Origin: Paludibacter sp.
GTDB lineage: Bacteria; Bacteroidota; Bacteroidia; Bacteroidales; Paludibacteraceae
Length of the DNA stretch: 64,000 nucleotides
Reading direction: 5' to 3'
Assembly: GCA_028710415.1 (NCBI GenBank)
Contig: JAQTUE010000008.1
Location: 124,001 to 188,000 of the forward strand
The notes below the pieces were generated by a model. It ran no database searches. It was given only the letters and a program-made list of their open reading frames with translations, and was not told where the DNA came from. Below, in pieces: positions 41,728 through 51,646 of the stretch (position 1 is its first letter; each line of letters begins with the position of its first letter). Made by a program: the position numbers and the translations under genes.

Positions 41728-43392
41728 TTATTGTTTGATAAATCGTCCGTACAGGTGATCAGACAATCCATCTATCCGTATGAGGTAAATTCCATTTGCC
41801 AGGTTGGAGACATTGACAATAGTTACCCCATTCGTAGCTGCAATGGATTGATTTAAGACCATTTTTCCATTTAGGGTACTGAAACGAATTGTTGTGTAGT
41901 TTGTTTCGTCACCAGGCACCTTTAAAGTAATAATATCATGTCCGGGATTCGGAGACAACTGAATTTGATTCAAGGGAACATCAGAAATGGCATTGGGTGT
42001 AGGTTTCCAGACAAATGTTGCCGCCGTTGAAGCAGGAACAGTACAGACCATGGCCAGTGAATTCCATGAAATCTTTACAGTCTGGCTACCGGAGTTGCTG
42101 TTGTAGGCAAGTACCGCCACGGATCTATCCGGATTTTCGTATGCCGAAACCTGGATATTACTGCCTGAACTGGTACTCTTAATTCGCACAGCACCTGCAA
42201 CAACAAATTTAGAAAGATGCCCGATCAGATAAAAGGATAAATTCCGGGTATAGCTGCTGCTGTTCGTGATGGTAACTGCACCCTGACAGGTGGAACAACC
42301 TCCCGGGGTATGAGGATCCATCGAGGCATTGTTAGCCAGATTCCATTCCAGGATTGTTTTTGCCCAGTTATTGCCGGCACCAATTAAGACATTTTGCATA
42401 TGCCAGGCTAAATCACCTGAAAAACTACCGGTTGAAGCAGTGTATTGTTCTGTAAAATAAACATTTTTACCCGTAGCATTTTTCACAGTAGTCAATGCAG
42501 AAATATCACCTGCATATAAATGAAATGCTGCCCCATCAACATACAAGCTGTTATTCAGAACATCTACCGGATAGGCTGTATTGTTGCAATTATGGTCAAA
42601 GGCAATAATTTTCGCGCCCGAATAGCCTGCATTTGCCATGGCAGGCCCCAGGTTATTATTGATAAAGTTCTTTTCTTCCATAGAAGTCATCAGCATGCTG
42701 GGTTCAGCACTTCCATTTTCAGGTTCATTTTGAGGGGTAACAGCCCATATAGGTATACCCTGGGCTTTCATTGCATCCAAATAGGTTACAAAATAGGTGG
42801 CATAGGCAGCATAGTAATTCGTTTTCAGGCTCCCTCCTACCCAGTCACCGGTTGTTTTCATCCACCTTGGAGCAGTCCAGGGGGTAGCTAATATTTTAAT
42901 ATCCGGGTTTATCAGCAACACTTTTTTAAGGATCGGTACCAGGTAGTTAAGATCGGGACCCGAAAGGCTGAAATTTGCCATGGCAATATCCCCTGCAGTT
43001 TCATTATAACTGTAATTGGACGGGCTTAAATCGGAAGCTCCAATGCTAATGCGAAGAACTGAAACACCCAGTCCGGTAGATTTATTGAATAATTCATTCA
43101 GAAGCAATGCTTGTTGGGTTGCATCCAATGAACTAATCACCTCAGCACTCCCTTCGGTAAGTGTATACCCAAATCCATCCATGGTCTGGTAGGTTGTTGC
43201 CGGATCAAGAGTAATGGTGACATTTGCCGGATTTGAACTCGTACCAAAACTTACAGGAGTTTGTTGTTGCAACAGCCGGGTTTTGTCACCGCTGGTAAAC
43301 CAGGGAGTAACAGTCTGCGAAGTAACTGAAATTAATGCAATGCTCAATAAAGCTGCAGTTACGGCTATTTGTCTGATTATTTGATTATTCAT
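41728..43392 (-). CDS. GH30 glycoside hydrolase with T9SS sorting domain
   Basis: 554-aa secreted glycosidase of family GH30 (glucosylceramidase-like TIM barrel plus beta-sandwich; members include endo-beta-1,6-glucanases). Signal peptide about 1-25 (ALISVTSQ). Landmarks: QTMDGFGYTLTEGSAEVIS, LRISIGASDLSPSNYSY, ILATPWTAPRWMKT, acid/base Glu in TPQNEPENG (about E223) and nucleophile Glu in VYFTEQYTAS (about E315), then the side beta-domain. Residues about 470-554 form a type A T9SS C-terminal domain (LSPNPGHDIITL...NLANGIYLIRIDG), so it should leave through SprA and stay on or leave the cell surface. It is the last gene of the PUL, 116 bp after a second GH30 gene. Confidence 0.9.
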   Translation of the reverse strand: MNNQIIRQIAVTAALLSIALISVTSQTVTPWFTSGDKTRLLQQQTPVSFGTSSNPANVTITLDPATTYQTMDGFGYTLTEGSAEVISSLDATQQALLLNELFNKSTGLGVSVLRISIGASDLSPSNYSYNETAGDIAMANFSLSGPDLNYLVPILKKVLLINPDIKILATPWTAPRWMKTTGDWVGGSLKTNYYAAYATYFVTYLDAMKAQGIPIWAVTPQNEPENGSAEPSMLMTSMEEKNFINNNLGPAMANAGYSGAKIIAFDHNCNNTAYPVDVLNNSLYVDGAAFHLYAGDISALTTVKNATGKNVYFTEQYTASTGSFSGDLAWHMQNVLIGAGNNWAKTILEWNLANNASMDPHTPGGCSTCQGAVTITNSSSYTRNLSFYLIGHLSKFVVAGAVRIKSTSSGSNIQVSAYENPDRSVAVLAYNSNSGSQTVKISWNSLAMVCTVPASTAATFVWKPTPNAISDVPLNQIQLSPNPGHDIITLKVPGDETNYTTIRFSTLNGKMVLNQSIAATNGVTIVNVSNLANGIYLIRIDGLSDHLYGRFIKQ

Positions 43393-43508
43393 AGTTTCTC
43401 AATCACAAATAAGGCTGACGTATAAAAGCCATTCCTGTATTTATATTTAGCATACTAACAGTTCCCCGGTTTCTATTCATTTTAATTCACAACCGTCTAA
43501 CAATTTAT

Positions 43509-44999
43509 TTATTTTTTCCAACGAAAGGAAGCAACACTCTTAGCAGGAACTGCATAATCAAATCCATGGGTTTCATCAGCGATAGTTATGCCGAGTGGTT
43601 CATTCGAATCATTCAGAGCTACCAACCCATAGGTTCCATCAGTATTTTCAACAGCTGTATAATACAATCCGGATGGTTGATATCCCTTGGTACCAATCCG
43701 TTTTGCACCCGGGGAGATTACTTTTGACAAATGGCCAATCGTGTAATAATGCGATTTTCTATCCAGGGTTGAATAGTCCTTTGAACTGATGTCAACAGCC
43801 CCATAACAGGTAGTGCATCCACCAGGACGGTTGGGAGCTCCATTCTCATCAAGCATTAAATTCCAGACAATAACTGATTTACAGAAATTGTTCAGGCTCC
43901 CGATACCAATTTCACGCATGCTCCACATCAGGTCACCATCAAAGGAATAGTTCCATGATCCGATAGACATTTCAGTGAAATACAAGTTCTTTTCAGGGTA
44001 GGCATTGTGAACCTCCATCATTGCCCTCTTATCACCCCCGTAAGCATGATAGGCAGCCCCATCAACATACCTGGCTACTTCGGGATCAGCATACATTTTA
44101 ACCGGATAATTCAGTTGATCGGTGATATTATCATAGTTGTAGTTATGGTCGAAAACAACAATCTTAGTTTTTATACCGGCTTTCGCAAACTGTGGACCTA
44201 ACGCATTTTTCACAAAGGAAGCCTGTTCCTGCCAGGACATATACAACGAGACTGAATTCCCCCTGTTAAGCGGTTCGTTTTGAATGGTAACAGCAACAAT
44301 ATCAAACCCTTCTTTTTTCATGGCCTGAAGGTATTTAACAAAATAGCGGGCATAATCCTGATAATATTTAGGGTTGAGCTGTCCACTGGTCCAGGAATTA
44401 AAGGGTTGCAAGTCTTTCAAATTATTCACTTTCATCCAGCGGGGACAGGTCCAGGGTGATGCCAGGATTTTCAGTTGAGGGTTTATGGTCAGAATCTCTT
44501 TTAGTATCGGGAATAAGTCTCGTCTATCCAGTTCATGAATCCTGAAATTTTCTATTCCCGGAGTATCACAGCATGTAAATTCATCCATAGAAAAATCAGA
44601 ACATCCGATAGAGATTCGAATGTAGCTATACCCCATGCCTGATAAAGGATCGAAAGTCTCACGAAGTATTTTTGTACGATTGGCCTGAGTCATACGCAGC
44701 AAGTTGTAGCAGGAGGAGCCTGTAATGGCAGCACCAAATCCATCAATCTCCTGAAATACCTGTGAAGGATTGAGTGTGATGGTTGTTGGAGCAGTTGCTT
44801 TTGGCTGAGAGTTAAAGCTCAACTGAAAATTCTGGAACAACAAGGACTTATTGGCAGAAGTCACATAGACCTGCACATCTTTTTTAGTATTGGAATCAAT
44901 ATTGCCAGTCAGGTTTTTATTTGTTTGTTGGGCAGAAAGTGACAGGCTTATAAAAATAGACACTGCAAATAGAATTTTCTGAATAGTCATAGTTGTCAT
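43509..44999 (-). CDS. GH30 glycoside hydrolase without sorting domain
   Basis: 496-aa paralog of the adjacent GH30 (an ATG at 44990, three codons in, may be the true start). Signal peptide ends SLSLSAQQ. Landmarks: QEIDGFGAAITGSSCYNLL, YIRISIGCSDFSMDEF, ILASPWTCPRWMK, acid/base Glu in TIQNEPLNRG (about E242), nucleophile Glu in NLYFTEMSIGSWN (about E343). It ends with the GH30 beta domain (PAKSVASFRWKK) and has no T9SS C-terminal domain or lipobox, so it is predicted to stay in the periplasm. A pair of surface and periplasmic GH30 enzymes fits stepwise degradation of one glucan. Confidence 0.88.
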   Translation of the reverse strand: MTTMTIQKILFAVSIFISLSLSAQQTNKNLTGNIDSNTKKDVQVYVTSANKSLLFQNFQLSFNSQPKATAPTTITLNPSQVFQEIDGFGAAITGSSCYNLLRMTQANRTKILRETFDPLSGMGYSYIRISIGCSDFSMDEFTCCDTPGIENFRIHELDRRDLFPILKEILTINPQLKILASPWTCPRWMKVNNLKDLQPFNSWTSGQLNPKYYQDYARYFVKYLQAMKKEGFDIVAVTIQNEPLNRGNSVSLYMSWQEQASFVKNALGPQFAKAGIKTKIVVFDHNYNYDNITDQLNYPVKMYADPEVARYVDGAAYHAYGGDKRAMMEVHNAYPEKNLYFTEMSIGSWNYSFDGDLMWSMREIGIGSLNNFCKSVIVWNLMLDENGAPNRPGGCTTCYGAVDISSKDYSTLDRKSHYYTIGHLSKVISPGAKRIGTKGYQPSGLYYTAVENTDGTYGLVALNDSNEPLGITIADETHGFDYAVPAKSVASFRWKK

Positions 45000-45193
45000 G
45001 ATAAATAAGGTGATAAAGGAATTAAAGAATTTTGAAATAAAGATAGAAAAAAAAATTACAATAAAGTAAATTCAGGAGAGTCAAATTATTTTGAACATTC
45101 TGATCGTGGGTATTTATCAACTAAATGATTGAGTACAAGACAAAAAAAGTATCATCACTAACAGACAGAAAATAAATATATTAAAGCAAAACA

Positions 45194-45379
45194 TAACCAC
45201 AAAAGTCACAAAAAAATCACAAAAGTTAAGCTTACATTCAACCAAAGTCAATATTAAGTACACATAAGGACCTTCGGCTTTTAATATCAGATTTTAAATG
45301 CTTTTCGTATTTTCATTTTTCGTATTCTTTCTTGTAAAATCTAATTGCTTTTGTGATTCTTTTGTGACTTTTGCGGTTA
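45194..45379. repeat. Inverted repeat with 32-bp arms
   Basis: 45194-45225 and 45348-45379 are reverse complements with 2 mismatches in 32 (arms contain CACAAAAGTCACAAAA and ATCACAAAAG). The 122-bp interior shows no gene. No other feature seen in 45000-45461. Confidence 0.75.
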
Positions 45380-45461
45380 GTCTTTTCTTTGTAAGTTACT
45401 CAATATAAATCTATTTTGTAATTATTCCTTTTTTTTCATGTACTTAGACTAAATGATTTAA

Positions 45462-45494
45462 AAAGGCTGTCCGAATACAAATCGAACAGCCTTT
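45462..45494 (-). terminator. Terminator after the second PKD protein gene
   Basis: AAAGGCTGTCCGA pairs with TCGAACAGCCTTT (one G-T pair), loop ATACAAA, with a T-rich run on the minus-strand side. It separates the SusC-to-PKD part of the PUL from the two GH30 genes. Confidence 0.75.
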
Positions 45495-45517
45495 AATAAA
45501 TCATATATTACTTACAA

Positions 45518-47149
45518 TTATTTCACAGCAACTTTTGTTGTAAAATCATCAATCCTGACAATGTATAAGCCCGATTTCAATGAATTTGAAGTAAAGGTAC
45601 CGGCAGTTTTAACCGATTGGATCTGACGTCCCGAAACATCAAACAATTCTACTGTTCTTAAAACTCCATCAATATTAATTTTATTATTGATGGTAGTAAT
45701 TTTGAATTGGTTAGAATTGAAATTTTCAATTCCATTAACTACTTTCAGCGTTTCTTTCAGTTTTAATTCATCCAATGCAATTTGGTATCCAATACCATCC
45801 CATGTACCCATTTTAGCAACAAAATAATAATCTCCTGTTGTTGCAGGTGTGTATGTTTTAAAAGTGCTTGCATTCAGTTTAAAAGTACCATTTAAGCCGG
45901 ATACTGTACTACCAGCATTCCATGCATCAAATTTAGCAATTAGAGTGCCCTGCCCCGAGCCATAATCAGCACCACCTCCTGCAGGTTTTGTTCCAATATA
46001 AATTTCTGTCCAAAAGCTTTTCAATCCTACAGTAAGATCCCTGAAAGCGCCATCGAATTCATAGTCGTAATCAGTACTCAAATTTACTTTTTGGTAAATT
46101 GCATATTGAATGCCTGCACCACCTGCCGGGCCATTCACGTACAAACATCCACCGGTTCCGGCTGTAGGAACACTTGTGGTATAGTTCCATGTTGCCACTG
46201 GGTGAGAGCTTGCTCCGGTATTCAGAAAATCAACTAACCAGAAATTAGGATTTTCCATATTACCTCCATAAAGCTTTTCTCCTGCAGGTAATGTAGGTTT
46301 TGCATTTACAGTTACCAGATCAGCTTTTACCAATGTTGTTTCGCCTATTTCATTGGTTGCTTTTAAAGTCACCGTATATTTACCTTCCACCTCGTAAGCA
46401 TGTTGTGGATTTTGACTGGTGCTTAAAGCTGATCCATCACCAAAGTTCCATTCGTAAGAAGTAGCAAAATTAGTCGTGTTTGTAAACACTGTTGTCAGGA
46501 CAGGGAATCCCAGAGCATTATCTGCCGTGAAGCTAACGACAGGTTTTGTTCTTGTTCCGATCAATTGCAGCTCATCCACCACGATATCGCAGGTTGGTGC
46601 CTGAGCATCCCAGGTAGTTGCGCCCATTTTCATAACAAAATAGAAAACGCCTGTTGTCGTTGGAATAAATTGTTTACAGGCAGCAGCATTCAGTTTAAAA
46701 GTACCATCAGAAGCTGCAGCAGGAGTATCCCAACTTCCATAATTTGCAATTTTGGTACCTTGGGCATCGCCATAATCCTGTCCGGCTACCGGAATTTGTC
46801 CAATGAACACTTCACACCAGGAGCGTTCAAGTTTAATGTTTTTAAAGGCTGCATCAAAATTATAAACTGAATCGGCCGATAAAGTGACTGCCTGGTAAAT
46901 ACAGTATTGCGCATTTCCTGCAGTAGTAACACCTACAACATGTAATCCGCCACCAACACCGGCAGCCGGGATTTGAGCAGTATAACCCCAGGTAGCAACA
47001 GGATTTTGGGCAACCGGTGTGTTTAAATAACTTACTTGCCAGGCTCCCTGGCTTTCCATGTTACCATTGGCTAATTTGTTACCCGCAAATGCGTTGGTTG
47101 TGACCATACCGATACAACCCAAAAATAAAAAGAGAATTAGTTTTTTCAT
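45518..47149 (-). CDS. Surface protein: two jelly-roll modules, one PKD, T9SS domain
   Basis: 543 aa from the ATG at 47149 (the frame is open three codons further). Signal peptide to about residue 22. Order: a carbohydrate-binding-like beta module (about 22-195, marked NGNMESQGAWQVSYLN, YCIYQAVTLSADSVYNFDAAFKN), a PKD domain (about 200-285, ATSYEWNFGDGSALSTSQNPQHAYEVEGKYTVTLKATN), a second copy of the module (about 290-455, GGNMENPNFWLVDFLN), and a type A T9SS C-terminal domain (ELFDVSGRQIQSV...SLKSGLYIVRIDD). No catalytic motif seen. Probably a surface glycan-binding protein of the PUL. It is a shorter paralog of the 882-aa protein just upstream. Confidence 0.82.
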   Translation of the reverse strand: MKKLILFLFLGCIGMVTTNAFAGNKLANGNMESQGAWQVSYLNTPVAQNPVATWGYTAQIPAAGVGGGLHVVGVTTAGNAQYCIYQAVTLSADSVYNFDAAFKNIKLERSWCEVFIGQIPVAGQDYGDAQGTKIANYGSWDTPAAASDGTFKLNAAACKQFIPTTTGVFYFVMKMGATTWDAQAPTCDIVVDELQLIGTRTKPVVSFTADNALGFPVLTTVFTNTTNFATSYEWNFGDGSALSTSQNPQHAYEVEGKYTVTLKATNEIGETTLVKADLVTVNAKPTLPAGEKLYGGNMENPNFWLVDFLNTGASSHPVATWNYTTSVPTAGTGGCLYVNGPAGGAGIQYAIYQKVNLSTDYDYEFDGAFRDLTVGLKSFWTEIYIGTKPAGGGADYGSGQGTLIAKFDAWNAGSTVSGLNGTFKLNASTFKTYTPATTGDYYFVAKMGTWDGIGYQIALDELKLKETLKVVNGIENFNSNQFKITTINNKINIDGVLRTVELFDVSGRQIQSVKTAGTFTSNSLKSGLYIVRIDDFTTKVAVK

Positions 47150-47247
47150 AATGCACATTAGTTTTAAGTGAGAATTTATAATTATTAGAAATGATTTTTT
47201 TACTCTCTAAATACAAATTACATTGAGGATAATAAAAAAATAATTAA

Positions 47248-47277
47248 AAGGCTGCAGAACCTTAATTATGCAGCCTT
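47248..47277 (-). terminator. Attenuator/terminator hairpin between the PKD genes
   Basis: AAGGCTGCA pairs with TGCAGCCTT (9 bp), with T-rich sequence on the minus-strand side. Its stem (GGCTG core) resembles that at 45462-45494. Confidence 0.55.
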
Positions 47278-47292
47278 CTAAATGAATAAAAC

Positions 47293-49941
47293 TTATTTTA
47301 CGGAGATTTTTGCAGTGAAACCATCTACACGAACAATATATAAACCTGAGTTTAAATTGTTCGAAATAAATTTACCTGATGTTTTTTCCGTTTGAATCCT
47401 GCGACCAGAAATATCATAGATTTCCACACTTCCCAACACACCATCAATAGAAATTTTGCTGTTGTTGGTAGTTATTGTGTAATTGTTATAATCTATAGAC
47501 GGAAGGGCACTAGGTCCGAGCAATGTTAATAGATTTGTAGAGATTAACGTATCGCTTGATCCGTTGTTACTTGCTACTAATTTGACAGTAAATGTTCCAC
47601 CATGGGTATACGTATGCAAAGGATCCTGAACGGTACTGGTAGTACCATCACCGAAATCCCATGCCCATGATGTTGCATTTGTTGATAAATCATAGAATTG
47701 AATGGCTATCGGAGCAGTACCTGTTGTTGATTCAGCATAAAAATCAGCTTTCACTGGAAGAATTTCTTTCAAAGTTAAATTATCCAACAGGATATCATTT
47801 GATCCATCAGACTTGTTAGAGCCCATTTTAAATACAAAATAATAGGTTCCTGTGGTTGGAGCTTTGAATGAATTAATCGTTATTTTACTACGAATTTGAC
47901 CATCAATGAATTGAGGAGCACCCGCCCAGGTATTGATCTCGAAAATACGGGTTCCCTGTGTTGGAGTATAATCAGACCCATCAACCGGCAATACTGTTCC
48001 AATATATCCTTCGCACCAGTAATTGGCAATACCTTTTATATCCTTGTAAAGTCCATCAAATACATACGTATATCCTTCTTTAAGTTGAACTTCCTGATAA
48101 ATGGCATGATTGAAATTTCCGCCATCTCCTTGAATACGTAAACTTCCTCCTGCACCACCTGCAGGTAAACCTCCGGTATAATTCCATGTAAGGATGGAAG
48201 GATCAGTTGCATTTAGTTTAATGTCGTACCAGTAATTACCATTTTCCATATTACCGCCATAAAGTACTTCACCGGCAGGCAAGGCTGGACGTTCGTTTAC
48301 TTTTACAAGTCCTGTTTTTACAAGAATAGAATCACCTTTTTCGTTGGTTCCTTTCAAGGTAACATTATAAGTTCCAACAGCCGTATAGGTATGGGTTGGT
48401 TGTTCAAGGGTACTTGTTGCAGATCCGTCCCCAAAATTCCACAGGTATGAATTTGCAAATTTAGTTGTGTTCACAAATTTGGCTGTCAATGCAGGAAAAC
48501 CTACAGCATTGGTTGCTGTGAAGCTAATTGCCGGTTTTGTTCTTGTTTGAGTCAACGATAATTCATCTATTGCAATTTGGTATCCGGCACCATCCCAGGT
48601 TCCCATTTTTACCACCAGGTAGTAATCATCGGTAACATCCGGGGTGAAAGTAGAATACGGACTGGAATGAATTTTGAATGTTCCGTTTAATCCAGCCACT
48701 GCACTTCCAGCGGTCCAGGCATCAAATTTAGCAATCATTTTTCCTTCAGTTGCCGTATAATCAGCTCCACCACCTGCAGGTTGTGCACCAATATAGATTT
48801 CAGTCCAGAAGTTTTTCAGGTTGGTACTAAAATCACGGAATGCTCCGTCGAAAACGTATACTGAATCCCTGTTCAAATGTACTTTTTGGTAAATAGCATA
48901 TTGAACACCTGCACTATTTGCAGGAGCATCTACATATAAACAACCACCTTTACCAGCATTCGGTACTTTTTCTGTATAATTCCAGGTAGCTACCGGATGA
49001 AAATCGGCACCTGTATTCAAAAAGTCTACGGTCCAACTGTCAGCACTTTCCATATTTCCGCCTTTGATTAAGCCACCTCCGGTTAATGGAACCAATGGAG
49101 TAACACTGATAAAGTTCGTAGAGGTTTTTACATTATTACCGATTTCGTTTGTTGTTGTAAGTTTAACCGTGTAATTTCCAACTGTTGCATATGTATGAGA
49201 GGGATTCTGAACTGTGCTGGTAGTTCCATCACCGAAATCCCATGCCCAAGTGGCTGCATATTTAGAATCATCTGTGAATTTTACTGCCAGAGGTGCAAAT
49301 CCGGAACGTACATCAGCATGAAAAGCTGTAACAGGAGCAATCCTGGCACTAGTAAAGGTCAGTTCATCAACAATAATTTCGAATTTAGGAAAGAAAGCAT
49401 CCCAGGCGGTTGCACCCATCTTCAGTACAAAATAGTATTCCCCGCTAGTTGGAGGAGTAAACTGAACACAACCAGCTGCATTAAGTTTAAATGTACCATC
49501 TGCAACAGCAGCAGGAGAATCCCAACTGCCATAATTGGCAATTTTAGTTCCTAATGTAGCAGTATAATCTGATCCTTCAACAGGAATTTTACCTACATAC
49601 ACTTCGCACCAGGATTGCTCAAGTTTGATATTCTTGAAGGCTGCATTAAAATTGTAGACCGAATCAGCCGACAAAGTCACAGCCTGATAAATACAAACCT
49701 GTGCATTACCTCCCGTTGTTGTGCCCATTGCATGAAAACCACCGCCTACACCGGCCGTTGGTTTATCAGCAGTGTAACCCCAGGCAATTACCGGATTTTG
49801 AGCTACTGCAGTATTCAAATAACTGATCTGCCAGGCACCCTGGCTTTCCATGTTACCATTGGCAAGTCGATTGCCAACAGATGCACTCGCTGTAAAATAA
49901 CCGATACAGCATAAAAATAGAATTAGAAATTGTTTTTTCAT
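47293..49941 (-). CDS. Surface protein: three jelly-roll modules, three PKD, T9SS domain
   Basis: 882 aa, signal peptide to about residue 20. Architecture: module A (about 20-195), PKD (about 197-283, WAWDFGDGTTSTVQNPSHTY), module B (about 287-455), PKD (about 460-545, YLWNFGDGSATSTLEQPTHTY), module C (about 550-715, GGNMENGNYWYDIKLN), PKD (about 718-800, WAWDFGDGTTSTVQDPLHTY), and a type A T9SS C-terminal domain (VEIYDISGRRIQTEK...LNSGLYIVRVDGFTAKISV). Each module resembles a beta-sandwich carbohydrate-binding domain. Modules A and B correspond to the two modules of the 543-aa paralog, so internal duplication or loss separates the pair. It is predicted to bind the PUL substrate on the cell surface. 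Confidence 0.82.
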   Translation of the reverse strand: MKKQFLILFLCCIGYFTASASVGNRLANGNMESQGAWQISYLNTAVAQNPVIAWGYTADKPTAGVGGGFHAMGTTTGGNAQVCIYQAVTLSADSVYNFNAAFKNIKLEQSWCEVYVGKIPVEGSDYTATLGTKIANYGSWDSPAAVADGTFKLNAAGCVQFTPPTSGEYYFVLKMGATAWDAFFPKFEIIVDELTFTSARIAPVTAFHADVRSGFAPLAVKFTDDSKYAATWAWDFGDGTTSTVQNPSHTYATVGNYTVKLTTTNEIGNNVKTSTNFISVTPLVPLTGGGLIKGGNMESADSWTVDFLNTGADFHPVATWNYTEKVPNAGKGGCLYVDAPANSAGVQYAIYQKVHLNRDSVYVFDGAFRDFSTNLKNFWTEIYIGAQPAGGGADYTATEGKMIAKFDAWTAGSAVAGLNGTFKIHSSPYSTFTPDVTDDYYLVVKMGTWDGAGYQIAIDELSLTQTRTKPAISFTATNAVGFPALTAKFVNTTKFANSYLWNFGDGSATSTLEQPTHTYTAVGTYNVTLKGTNEKGDSILVKTGLVKVNERPALPAGEVLYGGNMENGNYWYDIKLNATDPSILTWNYTGGLPAGGAGGSLRIQGDGGNFNHAIYQEVQLKEGYTYVFDGLYKDIKGIANYWCEGYIGTVLPVDGSDYTPTQGTRIFEINTWAGAPQFIDGQIRSKITINSFKAPTTGTYYFVFKMGSNKSDGSNDILLDNLTLKEILPVKADFYAESTTGTAPIAIQFYDLSTNATSWAWDFGDGTTSTVQDPLHTYTHGGTFTVKLVASNNGSSDTLISTNLLTLLGPSALPSIDYNNYTITTNNSKISIDGVLGSVEIYDISGRRIQTEKTSGKFISNNLNSGLYIVRVDGFTAKISVK

Positions 49942-49989
49942 AATGCATTTAATTTAAATGATAAATTATTGTTATTGAATCTCATAGAA

Positions 49990-50355
49990 TTACTCTCCAT
50001 TCGGAAAAATAGATATAGTAGCAGGAACTGAATAGTTTTTAAATTTATCCATTGTGTAAACTGAAATCTGATAACCTTTTATCTCTAAGTTTGTTAACTT
50101 ATAAGTTTCTACCATGCTATCCAGCACTATTGTTGAATCCTGAAAAGTAATTACATTTTTCACTGCAATGTTCCCTTGTGGATTTTTCCAGCTGAGTGTT
50201 GCTTCCTTAAGCCCAGTCACTGCTTTCAGGTTGGTTACTGTCGGTGAATACGTTTGCACATCGTTCAGATAGCCCTTATAATTATCTTCCATTCTATCGC
50301 AATTTGCAAACAGGATCCCGATAAAAATGATACTTATTATTTTAAATGCTTTCAT
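49990..50355 (-). CDS. Small PUL lipoprotein with one Fn3/DUF4998-like domain
   Basis: 121 aa. Signal peptide with lipobox FANC (Cys about 19). The mature part begins DRMEDNYKGYLNDVQTYSPTVTNLKAVTGLKEATLSWKNPQG, the opening of DUF4998/DUF4959-type beta domains in SusE-position lipoproteins, and ends after a single domain (KNYSVPATISIFPNGE). DUF4998 proteins usually carry a further C-terminal part, so this is a short form. It is 25 bp downstream of the larger lipoprotein gene and belongs to the same operon. Role: probably an accessory glycan-binding or SusCD-associated lipoprotein, by position only. Confidence 0.68.
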   Translation of the reverse strand: MKAFKIISIIFIGILFANCDRMEDNYKGYLNDVQTYSPTVTNLKAVTGLKEATLSWKNPQGNIAVKNVITFQDSTIVLDSMVETYKLTNLEIKGYQISVYTMDKFKNYSVPATISIFPNGE

Positions 50356-50380
50356 CTTTGATATTTATTTATATATAAAT

Positions 50381-51616
50381 TTATTGATTATCCAATCCAT
50401 AAAGCGTTATTTCAGAACCATACACATCCGATTCGCTTCCATAATTCGACAGGATACTGAATTTGAAATAACGGAATGGCATGGACACATTTTCCAAGTT
50501 AAATTCATGACCATCGATGGCTTCCTTGATTTTAGTAGCCGGTATATTTCCATTAGCATCCAACGGGTCGCCTATATCGAATGTACCCAGCGGTATCCAG
50601 ATTGCTTTATCGTTGCTGACTGAAACATTAAACGATTTCATATTTTCGGGCTTGTAATACAGATATTCCAAACTGACTCCGTTTTGTTCAGCATTGAGGT
50701 AAGCAAACGCCCTTTGCCATACGACAAAACGATTGATTATTACTGTTTTGTTTAAATCGATCACAATATCAAGCGGCCATTTGAGCATGCCGCCATTATC
50801 ATCACGGCTTATAATAAAATAGCTGTTATCTACATTTACTTCCTTAGTATCAACGACATCATCAAAGAAATTAACCAACTTACCTTCCCATTTGTCTCCG
50901 TCTACCGAAAGATTCTGAAGAATTGTCCAGGACTTTTTATCGATCTTTTGTTCTAAGAGAGGTTTATAAGAACCTACTTCCCTTTTGTTGGTTTTATTTC
51001 CATTAAAATCTTCCACAACTACTGAGAAATTGTATAATTCGGGATCAATTCCCCTTATCATTGTGTTTGTAGTATCTAAACTGGAAGATAAAATCCGTTG
51101 ACTCACTTTTCCTCCATTATTGTAAAAAACATTTACAAAAACGGTTTTAGACATTGGGTTAATCCACTTCACACGTACACCTCCCAGGTCTGCTTTCATT
51201 TCAAGAGATTCCAGCACTGTATAGATATATGATTTAAGAGGAGTAACGTCAATTACAACAGGTTCGGATTGATTGTTATTTTTATCTACCGCATAGAGTT
51301 TTACCTGTTTGGGTGTTTCTTCATTAAACCCGTCTATTTCAATAGAGTCGCTGTAGATGCTTGTTACTTTGAATACTTCCCTCCCTAACGAGTTAGTATA
51401 ACTTGCTTTTACAAATAATAAATCGTTGTCGTTGGGTGCTTTGAAAGTTAATATAGCTCCACCTGGAGTTGCTGTGTACTTCACATTCGTTACCACCCCC
51501 GGAGGAGTGGTATCTTTCGGATCTTCTTCTTTGCAACCCGGAAGGAATGACTGGATCAATATAAAAGCAAAAAATAGTTTTGCGATATTGCTGAATAATT
51601 TATGTTGTATGTTCAT
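50381..51616 (-). CDS. SusE-position lipoprotein, DUF4959-DUF5126-DUF5000 type
   Basis: 411 aa. Lipobox LPGC (Cys about 28). Three domains: DUF4959-like (about 35-125, TTPPGVVTNVKYTATPGGAILTFKAPND...DKNNNQSEPVVIDVTPL), DUF5126-like (about 126-235, LEMKADLGGVRVKWINPMSKTVFVNVFYNN) and a DUF5000/discoidin-like beta-sandwich (about 240-411, DGDKWEGKLVNFFDDV, VIDLNKTVIINRFVVWQRAF, VSMPFRYFKFSILSNYG). Such lipoproteins replace SusE/SusF in many PULs and sit on the outer face of the outer membrane as glycan-binding partners of SusCD. The gene is 30 bp after susD. Confidence 0.82.
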   Translation of the reverse strand: MNIQHKLFSNIAKLFFAFILIQSFLPGCKEEDPKDTTPPGVVTNVKYTATPGGAILTFKAPNDNDLLFVKASYTNSLGREVFKVTSIYSDSIEIDGFNEETPKQVKLYAVDKNNNQSEPVVIDVTPLKSYIYTVLESLEMKADLGGVRVKWINPMSKTVFVNVFYNNGGKVSQRILSSSLDTTNTMIRGIDPELYNFSVVVEDFNGNKTNKREVGSYKPLLEQKIDKKSWTILQNLSVDGDKWEGKLVNFFDDVVDTKEVNVDNSYFIISRDDNGGMLKWPLDIVIDLNKTVIINRFVVWQRAFAYLNAEQNGVSLEYLYYKPENMKSFNVSVSNDKAIWIPLGTFDIGDPLDANGNIPATKIKEAIDGHEFNLENVSMPFRYFKFSILSNYGSESDVYGSEITLYGLDNQ

Positions 51617-51646
51617 CTTCTGAATTTTTAAATGATTAATGACTGA

